Positions 1 through 6,914 of a stretch of DNA of 10,939 nucleotides are shown here, in pieces. Position 1 is the first letter of the stretch, and each line of letters opens with the position of its first letter. The DNA is from Gammaproteobacteria bacterium (GTDB lineage: Bacteria > Pseudomonadota > Gammaproteobacteria > Coxiellales > Coxiellaceae): assembly GCA_021774015.1 (NCBI GenBank), contig JAJFJO010000254.1, forward strand, positions 1 through 10,939. The letters run 5' to 3'. The position numbers and the translations under genes are program-made. The notes under the pieces are model-generated. The model was given only the letters and a program-made list of their open reading frames with translations, did not search any database and was not told the origin of the DNA.

Positions 1-3000
1 ATTCCAATTAATTTAGCGCTATTGTGCAATTTACAACGAGAAGCGCCTGAGGTGTTGCAACAAGAACGATTAACCTATACCCAATTGCATGCAGCTTTAG
101 TAAGTCGATTGGTTTGGCGTTATTTAACTAAGTTGCATCCAGGGCTACCTGACTCGATTCAACGCAATGCCGAGCAACATCATCGAGCTACCACACCCAT
201 CAAAAATTTTTTAGGGGAGTTGGCCTTTCAAGGGTTGCTGAGTCAGCAATTGATGATGCCAGAGTCTATGCTCGAACACATTGCGCGTCAATACCAAGGT
301 GATCTTGAGAAATATATACCAAAATTGTTATTACAAGCGCGCTCTGAATCAACGCAAGCAGATCATTTAGCCGAAGGGTCAGGAACGGCGCTTGGTTTTT
401 TGGACGATTTACAAGGCTTTATTGCAAAAAATAAGCCACTCTTATCTTTGAAGCCTTTATTAAACGCTGGTTTTTTAAAACAGACCGGTGATAAGACTTA
501 TTGTTTTTTACATTTAAGTTTCCAAGAATATTTTACGGCGTTCCATTTATATTCTGTACTTACTAGTGTTAGAGATGCTAATACTGGCTCACTTTTTTGT
601 GAATACGAAGGTAAACCCTATGAAACAGTGAAAGCTTTTATCCAGGCTCAATTACCCAACCGTCGTTTTGAGTACGTGTGGTATTTCTTGGCTGGGTTAT
701 TAAAGGAAAAACTGCCTCTGCTACAATGGTTTTACCGACAATTGGCCGATATGACGACGAGTAAGCTATCTGCAAGTTCTACTGAAAATATGATAAGAGA
801 TTATCAACCTGTGTTATTGGAGGCGTGTTGTCATGAAGAAAGTGAGTTAATCTCGATAGGTACTGAATTTCGAAAACCGTTGTTTGCGCGCATATGTGAG
901 CTTGCAAGTGGTTTAATACTTTCGCAAAGCTCAACTATTAGGTCTTTGTGGATGAGCCTATTACACAGCAGCCCACGCGTATTAGCATTATCAGGTTTAA
1001 GTGAGGTAATTGCAGCGCTGCAAAATAATGAAATGCCTGAAGCTGGTTTTGCACACTATCCATTTCCACGTTATGAGGCTTTAGCAGGGGCAGATGAGGC
1101 TATAGCATTCACACAGTGGGATAATCAATTAGTTTTCACGCATCCTTTTAAGATATTACATGGTACGCATTTACTGGGTACGATATTGAATGGTGAGCCT
1201 GATGCCAAATTAAATATTCGTGAAGCCTTGGTATATGCGCTTAAAGAGGGATTTGAGGCAAACTATTTCTGTAGCAAAAGACTTTCTCATGAGGCAAAGG
1301 TATTGCGTGATTCATTGCAAGAGGTTACTGATGAAACTGCCAAGGCAGTGAGAATACAGCAATGGTGTAATTCAGAACATAGATTAAAACACTATGCTTT
1401 TTTACTGAAAATGCGCCTCGAAGGTGTTGTGACATTACACTTACCCAATTTTATATTAGGCAGAAGTACCATTGCTGGGACCAGGCTTGTTAAAGAATTT
1501 AAGATCAACTATACACTTTGGCGCTCTGTTGCAGGAAGACAATTAGAAAAAGTGTATCAATACACCCCAGCAGGGAGGGCAGCATTGATGCATCATGTGT
1601 TACAGGCGGCAGATGGCGTTTGTTATTGCTTACTGAAGGGATATCCTCAGCAGATGAAAACAGACTCTCCTATTGCACTACAAACCAAGTTTATGGCAAC
1701 GATTGTGCAGATTCAGTTGGCATTGGCTGATCGAGGCGATGTAACAGTATTTTTGTGCAATGAAAAAATGATGCCTGTTGTGCGAGCTCAAGTTATTGCT
1801 TCGTTGCATCATTTTTTGAATGAGGCGGCGATGGATGCATTAAAGCCACATTTACGGCTGTGGGTGTTAAACTCACCAGCTGAGATGCGAATAGCCAGCT
1901 TAGGACAATACTTGCAGCAAGTCGGTGAATTTGATGCTGCACTGTTAACCACGATTTCTCCTCTATGGGTGTCGGCAATCGATGAGGTGTTTGTGAGCTC
2001 GGTATTGCAGAAAATGGATGTCTACCCAGTTCAAGCGGATGTCTTGCAGCAACATATAGATTTATTACGATTTGTTTTATTGCGGTGCTGTGCTACTGAT
2101 AAAAGACAGCGTAAATTGGCAGGTGCTATAGCGCGTCGGTTTCACCTAGTATTAGCGGGTAAAACACCCAAAGACCCAATGGACAAAGATTTGCCAGAGG
2201 AGGTTTTTGAAGCATGGTGGGTGAGTCAATTAGTAGTATTCGGACAAGATGATAAACCACGGGTCGCAGACTATTTGAATTCCTATTTAGTGCAAGACAA
2301 TGTGCCTAGAAAAGCTGCTGCCAAGGTGATGCAGGGTTTAGAATTATCTCTGAGTAATGAAGCGTTTGAAATTTTGTTGGGTTTATTACAAAGTAGAGAC
2401 TCAGCTGTACGTGTAGAGGCTATAGGTGTACTAGCTGAGTTAGGTGGTGCGTCGCATCCTTTTTTGATGCAACGTCTATTGGATTTATTGGGGAATAAGT
2501 ATTCGCATATACGAAGTGTAGCTTTTCAGGTTTTAATTCAGTTAAGGTTATCCGAAGATGCACGGGTGGTGCAACGTTTGTTGGATTTGCTGGGGGATGA
2601 AAATCCTGATGTGCGCATCGCAGTTGCTCAAACTTTAGGCCAGTTAAGGTTATCTGAAGATGCGCGGGTGGTGCAACGTTGGCTGGATTTGCTAGGGGAT
2701 AAAAATTGGTGGGTACGAAGTGCAACTGTTCAGACCTTAGGTCAATTAGAGTTATCTAAAAATGTGTATGTAGTGCAAGGTTTGTTGGATTTGCTGGGGG
2801 ATGAGAGTCCGGATGTGCGAATAGAAGTTGTTGAAGCTTTAGGCCAGCTAGGTTTATCCAACGATGCACGAGTGGCTCAACGCTTTTTGGATTTGCTGAA
2901 GGATAAGAGTTTGGATTTGCAAATCGAAGCTGCTGAAGCTTTAGGTCAATTAGAATTATCCAAAGATGTACGGGTGCGGGTGGGGCAAGGCTTGTTGGAT

Positions 3001-3951
3001 TTGCTGGGGGATGAATATCCTTCGGTGCAAAGCGTAGCTGTTCGTGCTATAGGCCAGTTAGGGTTGTCTGAAGATGCGCGTGTGGTGCAAGGTTTGTTGG
3101 ATTTACTAGGAGAGGGTAAATATTTGGAGGTGCGAATCAATGCTGTTGAAGTTTTAGGCCAGTTAGGGTTGTCTGAAGATGCGCGAGTGGTGCAACGTTG
3201 GTTAGATTTACTTGGGCATGAAAATTTTAGTGTACGAATTGCAGCTGCTCAGGCTTTAGGTCAGTTAGAATCATCTCAAGATGTGCGGGTAGAGGGAGGT
3301 TTGCGCGGTTTGTTGGGAGATGAAGATTTAGATGTGCGAATCCATGCCGCTAAAGCCTTGGGTGAGTACTCTGTAAGACAAGGCGCACCAATGATGGGAA
3401 TTTTACAATCATCGAGACCCAGTTATGGTCGGCGTGTTCGCAGCAAAGCTGATAAGGCGCTACATCAACCAGCAAACCAAATAGATACTCAGTCACCTGG
3501 CTCCCCCAAGTTACCAGAGACCAAAAGTGCCGTAATCTCAGCGCACAGACCTGCAGTAATTGCCTTTGAACCAGGGTTCAAGGATAACTCAGCTACTGAT
3601 GATGTTTTGGCGAGCTCTCATGCGTTTTTTCAATCGCCCTCCTTATCACTCAATCAATTGCTAGATCAAGCCAAAAAGCAACTAATATCAACGATCAATT
3701 TGCAACTGGTTTTTACTCATCACTGTGATGCGGTAGAATTCCAGTATCAACTGCAAAAAGCAGGCTTTTCAAAGACAAGTGTGGAGGAGCAAGTAAAGCC
3801 AATTGACGTTATTGCTAATGCAGCAAGTGCCGGTGATGAGGTGTATGCTATTGTAATCACAGCGGCTGAGTACAATGCTATTAAAGGCTCACCAACCGCT
3901 TTTACTGATTTTGAAGCCATCCAACAGCACCAGCATTCAGCAAGGCGTTGA
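1..3951 (+). CDS. NACHT-type STAND NTPase with HEAT-repeat sensor region, 5'-partial
   Basis: The frame is open from base 1 to the TGA at 3949-3951, giving 1316 visible codons. The TTG at 22 is not a start, because in-frame codons upstream read IPINLALL, typical of the end of a NACHT module. Residues about 169-183 (FLHLSFQEYFTAFHL) match the conserved winged-helix signature that follows NACHT ATPase domains. Walker A and B motifs are not visible and must lie off the left edge. Residues about 185-780 are mostly helical and I recognise no domain. Residues about 782-1124 are HEAT-like repeats, eight of them in a regular 34-residue unit. A low-complexity linker and a small alpha/beta-looking domain (about 1215-1306) end the protein. 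NACHT STAND proteins couple ligand sensing by C-terminal repeats to nucleotide-driven oligomerisation. In bacteria many are antiphage sensors, and in intracellular bacteria some may be host-directed. Which applies here cannot be told without the N-terminal effector. Confidence 0.85.
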   Translation: MPINLALLCNLQREAPEVLQQERLTYTQLHAALVSRLVWRYLTKLHPGLPDSIQRNAEQHHRATTPIKNFLGELAFQGLLSQQLMMPESMLEHIARQYQGDLEKYIPKLLLQARSESTQADHLAEGSGTALGFLDDLQGFIAKNKPLLSLKPLLNAGFLKQTGDKTYCFLHLSFQEYFTAFHLYSVLTSVRDANTGSLFCEYEGKPYETVKAFIQAQLPNRRFEYVWYFLAGLLKEKLPLLQWFYRQLADMTTSKLSASSTENMIRDYQPVLLEACCHEESELISIGTEFRKPLFARICELASGLILSQSSTIRSLWMSLLHSSPRVLALSGLSEVIAALQNNEMPEAGFAHYPFPRYEALAGADEAIAFTQWDNQLVFTHPFKILHGTHLLGTILNGEPDAKLNIREALVYALKEGFEANYFCSKRLSHEAKVLRDSLQEVTDETAKAVRIQQWCNSEHRLKHYAFLLKMRLEGVVTLHLPNFILGRSTIAGTRLVKEFKINYTLWRSVAGRQLEKVYQYTPAGRAALMHHVLQAADGVCYCLLKGYPQQMKTDSPIALQTKFMATIVQIQLALADRGDVTVFLCNEKMMPVVRAQVIASLHHFLNEAAMDALKPHLRLWVLNSPAEMRIASLGQYLQQVGEFDAALLTTISPLWVSAIDEVFVSSVLQKMDVYPVQADVLQQHIDLLRFVLLRCCATDKRQRKLAGAIARRFHLVLAGKTPKDPMDKDLPEEVFEAWWVSQLVVFGQDDKPRVADYLNSYLVQDNVPRKAAAKVMQGLELSLSNEAFEILLGLLQSRDSAVRVEAIGVLAELGGASHPFLMQRLLDLLGNKYSHIRSVAFQVLIQLRLSEDARVVQRLLDLLGDENPDVRIAVAQTLGQLRLSEDARVVQRWLDLLGDKNWWVRSATVQTLGQLELSKNVYVVQGLLDLLGDESPDVRIEVVEALGQLGLSNDARVAQRFLDLLKDKSLDLQIEAAEALGQLELSKDVRVRVGQGLLDLLGDEYPSVQSVAVRAIGQLGLSEDARVVQGLLDLLGEGKYLEVRINAVEVLGQLGLSEDARVVQRWLDLLGHENFSVRIAAAQALGQLESSQDVRVEGGLRGLLGDEDLDVRIHAAKALGEYSVRQGAPMMGILQSSRPSYGRRVRSKADKALHQPANQIDTQSPGSPKLPETKSAVISAHRPAVIAFEPGFKDNSATDDVLASSHAFFQSPSLSLNQLLDQAKKQLISTINLQLVFTHHCDAVEFQYQLQKAGFSKTSVEEQVKPIDVIANAASAGDEVYAIVITAAEYNAIKGSPTAFTDFEAIQQHQHSARR
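2548..3372 (+). repeat. Tandem HEAT-like repeat array, eight units of about 102 bp inside the NACHT gene
   Basis: Eight consecutive units start at 2548, 2650, 2752, 2854, 2956, 3064, 3169 and 3271. Six are exactly 102 bp (34 residues), one is 108 bp and one is 105 bp. The protein consensus is L-S-x-D-A-R-V-V-Q-x-L-L-D-L-L-G-D, then a variable turn, V-R-I, and a second helix ending A-L-G-Q-L. Two more divergent units precede it (about 2344-2547). The DNA is strongly conserved between units, for example gaagatgc.cgggtggtgca in units 1 and 2, which suggests recent duplication or ongoing homogenisation. Such an alpha-solenoid normally serves as a ligand-binding surface. The variable residues fall at the turn between helices (for example ENPD, KNWW, ESPD, KSLD, EYPS, ENFS). 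Confidence 0.9.
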
Positions 3952-4192
3952 CAATGAATATTGCTTCTTGTTCTTTTGTTCTTATTTTTCTACGCGATAA
4001 AGTTAATCGCCATTCATGCAGTATTTTCATTATGCGGCGATGACAACGATTCATCTTACGTTTAGTATTTAAAGAGCCTAATAAGAAGATTGTATGGGTT
4101 ATTGTCTCATCAAAATTCCCGACAGACAGGAGTGAGGGTGATTTTATTATGAGATAAAACCAAAAAACAAAATTGGTATCTAAAAAAGTAGA

Positions 4193-4224
4193 TTGCCTGG
4201 CAAGAATATTTTATTATTTATAAT
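4193..4224 (+). promoter_or_regulatory. Weak sigma-70-like promoter candidate with overlapping palindrome
   Basis: A consensus -10 hexamer TATAAT is at 4219-4224. The best -35 match is TTGCCT at 4193-4198, but the 20-base spacer is longer than the usual 16-18. The -35 match lies within the palindrome TTGCC-T-GGCAA (4193-4203), a possible regulator site that could compensate for poor spacing. In an AT-rich stretch a chance TATAAT is likely, so this is tentative. It lies about 110 bp upstream of the glycosyltransferase start, and no better candidate was seen in this gap. Confidence 0.25.
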
Positions 4225-4323
4225 CAATGAGATAAAGTCCTTGATATGACTTATGCAAGGTGTGTTCTCTCAATTGACTGGCTTGGAAAAGCGTGCCATC
4301 ATCGCGTTCTATATGGATTAACC

Positions 4324-4327
4324 AGGA
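4324..4327 (+). promoter_or_regulatory. Ribosome binding site that decides the glycosyltransferase start
   Basis: AGGA sits 7 bases before the ATG at 4335. It supports that ATG over the in-frame GTG at 4293, which would add 14 residues not expected ahead of the first beta strand (PTLSVIIITKNEE) of a family 2 glycosyltransferase. Confidence 0.6.
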
Positions 4328-4334
4328 ACGGATC

Positions 4335-5090
4335 ATGCCCACACTCAGCGTTATCATTATCACTAAGAATGAGGAGCTTAACATTAGGCGCTGCTTGGAG
4401 TCTGTGAAATGGGCGGATGAGATCATTGTGCTGGATTCTGGGAGTACGGATCAAACTATTGCTATTTGTCGGGAGTATACGGATAAGGTAACAGTGACGG
4501 ATTGGCCCGGTTATGGGCAGCAAAAAAATCGAGCGCTTGATTTGGCGACGGGTGACTGGGTGCTATCACTGGATGCGGATGAATGGCTTTCACCTGAATT
4601 GGCCGAAGAAATTCAACAAACTATTCAAGCACCTGAAAATGACGCCTATTCTTTTTTGCGCAGCAATATTTATTGGGGCAGGGTGCTGAAATATGGTAAC
4701 GAGGGCTATGATTATGTGTTGCGTTTATTCCGCAAAGGGGCTGGGCGATTTAAAGAAGTCATTGTGCATGAATGTGTAGCTACTGATAATAAACCGACAA
4801 AACTAAAGCACAATATGTTTCACAATTGCTTTAAAGATTTAAATGCCACCTTACAGACGCTCAACAATTACACATCATTAACTGCTTTAAAGCGTTTCAG
4901 TCTTGGCAAGCGTGTTTCATTTAGCCAAGCTATTTTTAGCAGCATATGGGCTTTTATTCGCACTTATATTTTGCGCCGTGGGTTTTTAGATGGGCGGGAA
5001 GGTTTGATGGCTGCAATTTATTGTGCTGAAGGCTGTTATTATCGTTATCTAAAACTATGGTATCTAAGCCAAAACGAAAGTAAGGAATAA
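4335..5090 (+). CDS. Family 2 glycosyltransferase, WaaE/KdtX type
   Basis: This 251-residue protein has the GT-A fold hallmarks of GT2 enzymes. The N-terminal strand LSVIIITKNEE (4-14) is followed by the nucleotide-binding VLDSGSTDQT (32-41), then GYGQQKNRAL (59-68), then the metal-binding DxD motif in LSLDADEWLSPEL (78-89). RLFRK.. and VHE (residues 130-146) and a C-terminal RGFLDGREG segment are also typical of the WaaE/KdtX group. Those enzymes add sugars to the LPS inner core at the cytoplasmic face of the inner membrane; the exact donor and acceptor here are unknown. The length fits the group (about 250). The ATG at 4335 has an AGGA 7 bases upstream. The stop lies 3 bases before the next gene and the two are probably co-transcribed. 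It could equally act on a capsule or O-antigen. Confidence 0.88.
   Translation: MPTLSVIIITKNEELNIRRCLESVKWADEIIVLDSGSTDQTIAICREYTDKVTVTDWPGYGQQKNRALDLATGDWVLSLDADEWLSPELAEEIQQTIQAPENDAYSFLRSNIYWGRVLKYGNEGYDYVLRLFRKGAGRFKEVIVHECVATDNKPTKLKHNMFHNCFKDLNATLQTLNNYTSLTALKRFSLGKRVSFSQAIFSSIWAFIRTYILRRGFLDGREGLMAAIYCAEGCYYRYLKLWYLSQNESKE
5082..5086 (+). promoter_or_regulatory. Ribosome binding site of the first membrane-protein gene
   Basis: AAGGA lies inside the last codons of the glycosyltransferase gene, just before its TAA, and 7 bases before the ATG at 5094. This placement fits translational coupling between the two genes. Confidence 0.6.
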
Positions 5091-5093
5091 TTA

Positions 5094-6914
5094 ATGTTAG
5101 GCATGTCTTTGGGTGTTGCTGCTTTACTGGGTTTGTGTTTTGGTTTAAAGCGTTGGACTCGCTATCCTATAGAAGTGTTGCCTGTTATTGCCTCAGGAAT
5201 CGTTATCACGCTATTATATGTATGTGCATACGCAGGCTTTCTCCGATTAGGCGCTTATGCCTTTCTTACATTAGGTGTCGGCCTATTATTAACATCCCCT
5301 TCTTATATAAAAACCAGTGGCCAGTCATTTTTTAAAGACTACTTGACTCCAGGTTTTACTAGTTGGATGGGATTAACAGCGCTTTTAGCCTTTTTTGCAG
5401 CGTATGGTTGGCCGGTTTATTATGATGATTTCGGTGAGTGGATGCCGCATGCGGCTGCCATGTTATTGAATAATGGTTTTATTATTGCATCAAATGTAGG
5501 GTTGCATAACTCATATCCACCAGGGCCAGACCTATTTTATTACCTTTTTTTATTTTTGAATACTTTTTCAACCCCAATGCTTCGAGTCACGCAGACATTG
5601 TTAATCATGACGCCATTTGCAGCGATGTATAGTCACTCGCAATGGAAGCATTGGAAGTTCACCTTAAGCGCTAGTATTTTTGTCTTGTTTTTTGCAATTA
5701 TTGCTTGTGATTTTCCATTAGGGATGAAGGCAACTTTGGATTCTGGATGGTTTGCTGGTTTAGCATTTGGCGCAATTTTATTGGTTTATTATCAGTCTAA
5801 ACGAACAGCACTGGATATTGCTTTATTACTGCCGCTTGCTTTTTCACTGGCGCTTATGAAATCGATGTTGCTTCCTTTTTTGATATTGATTTCTGCGCTT
5901 TTAATAGCGGATCAGTTGTTTCAGTACGTTCACAAAAAAAATCAACCGCAATCGATCAGGGTTTTACGCAATGGCCTTACGATGTCTCTTTTGATTACCT
6001 TGGTTGGCTTAATTGCTTTGAAAAGCTGGGCCTTGTATTTGACGTCAGCAGGGATTGGTATTGCTTTACCGGTTCATCTTAATGTGGGTGATATAACCCG
6101 CTTATTAGCAGGGCAAGTGACAAGTTATCAGCATGCTGTTTTTCTAAAACTATGGCATTATTCGGGTGATGTAGTGATTAACACATTGCCAATTGTTCTG
6201 CTGGCGTTGTTTGCTTTTTATAGCTATAAAGCTCCTGTAGATAAGAAGCGGTTTTTAATATGGCAGTGTATTTTAGCTGCAGGTTTTGTGGCGTATTTAA
6301 TAGGTTTGATAATTGTGTTTTTATTTGGTTATCACAGCGTCATTATGGTGGTGTGGGGATTTTTACGTTTTTATCGAATCTACTTGAATGGTTGGTGGTT
6401 ATTACTGTTTGGCTTGCTCTTTGTGCAATGGCAACCCCGATTTTCTGATATAAGACTTAAGGTACAGCTAAGGGTGGCTACCGCTTGTGTATTGGTTGCA
6501 GCAGCATCTTTCGGGTTTTGGGGTTATAAGGTTATTCAGCAATCTTTAAAACGACCCGCATATGCCTTTGTCGATAAGGTATCTACAGTGCTCGATCAAT
6601 CTATTCCTAAAGAGAGCAGGGTAGTTATCGTTTGGAAAGATTCACGTTTGTTTGATGCTGTGCATTTATCCTATAACCTAAACCCAAGATATTATATGTT
6701 CAGCAATGACCCATTGCAGGAAAGTGTGCAAACGTATCAACATCAACAACTAGGTAAGCTATTGCAGCAAAAATATAATTATTTAATATTGCTTAATACA
6801 GGTCGCAAGCAGCATGAGCAATATATTCAATTGTATCGAATTACTCCCCATGGATTTGAAAAAATGTTGGTTTATCCTGCCGAGAAAAATGGAAATACTA
6901 TATATGTTGGTTAG
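5094..6914 (+). CDS. Polytopic membrane protein, putative GT-C-like glycosyltransferase (paralog 1)
   Basis: This 606-residue protein has about a dozen hydrophobic segments up to residue 480, then a soluble C-terminal domain (about 485-606). After the fourth or so segment comes YYDDFGEWMPHAAAM (109-123), then YPPGPDLFYY (141-150). This resembles the GT-C pattern in which an acidic pair in the first large external loop is followed by A..ML and a Pro-Pro-L..YY stretch, as in PMT/ArnT-type enzymes. A further motif, WGFLRFYRIYL (421-431), is shared with the next gene. GT-C enzymes use lipid-phosphate sugar donors on the periplasmic side; that role is inferred, not shown. I do not recognise a named family. 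An O-antigen polymerase or flippase is an alternative, but I see no motif of those. It lies 3 bases after the glycosyltransferase gene and overlaps its own paralog by 11 bases. Confidence 0.8.
   Translation: MLGMSLGVAALLGLCFGLKRWTRYPIEVLPVIASGIVITLLYVCAYAGFLRLGAYAFLTLGVGLLLTSPSYIKTSGQSFFKDYLTPGFTSWMGLTALLAFFAAYGWPVYYDDFGEWMPHAAAMLLNNGFIIASNVGLHNSYPPGPDLFYYLFLFLNTFSTPMLRVTQTLLIMTPFAAMYSHSQWKHWKFTLSASIFVLFFAIIACDFPLGMKATLDSGWFAGLAFGAILLVYYQSKRTALDIALLLPLAFSLALMKSMLLPFLILISALLIADQLFQYVHKKNQPQSIRVLRNGLTMSLLITLVGLIALKSWALYLTSAGIGIALPVHLNVGDITRLLAGQVTSYQHAVFLKLWHYSGDVVINTLPIVLLALFAFYSYKAPVDKKRFLIWQCILAAGFVAYLIGLIIVFLFGYHSVIMVVWGFLRFYRIYLNGWWLLLFGLLFVQWQPRFSDIRLKVQLRVATACVLVAAASFGFWGYKVIQQSLKRPAYAFVDKVSTVLDQSIPKESRVVIVWKDSRLFDAVHLSYNLNPRYYMFSNDPLQESVQTYQHQQLGKLLQQKYNYLILLNTGRKQHEQYIQLYRITPHGFEKMLVYPAEKNGNTIYVG

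Larger units (their letters stand above)
3952..4334. other. Intergenic region between the NACHT gene and the glycan genes
   Basis: These 383 bases lie between the NACHT stop and the glycosyltransferase start and hold no convincing gene. I see an AT-rich stretch with a perfect TATAAT at 4219-4224, an 11-base palindrome (TTGCCTGGCAA, 4193-4203) just upstream of it, and a distant 6-bp inverted repeat ATCGCC/GGCGAT (4006-4011 and 4036-4041) with no T-run. Two tiny ORFs occur, 3954-4043 (29 codons) and 4253-4321 (22 codons), neither with a good ribosome binding site. No clear intrinsic terminator for the NACHT gene was found. This is probably where transcription of the downstream three-gene unit begins. 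Confidence 0.6.

Noticed and set aside
2420..3140. Minus-strand ORFs and regular 102-bp periodicity, which could suggest other genes or a CRISPR-like array
   Set aside because: The periodicity is fully explained by HEAT repeats in the plus-strand frame; units are contiguous with no spacer pattern, and the reverse ORFs are shadows of the repeated codons.
4006..4041. Inverted repeat ATCGCC/GGCGAT downstream of the NACHT gene
   Set aside because: The 24-base loop and lack of a following T-run make an intrinsic terminator unlikely.
3954..4043. A 29-codon ORF immediately after the NACHT stop
   Set aside because: No ribosome binding site, no recognisable composition or motif, and a length expected by chance.
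4293..4334. GTG start extending the glycosyltransferase by 14 residues
   Set aside because: The added residues precede the usual first strand of the family, and the ATG at 4335 has a well-placed AGGA.
6814..6903. Upstream starts adding up to 30 residues to the second membrane protein
   Set aside because: The added residues lie deep inside the previous gene and have no counterpart in the paralog, which matches exactly from 6904.
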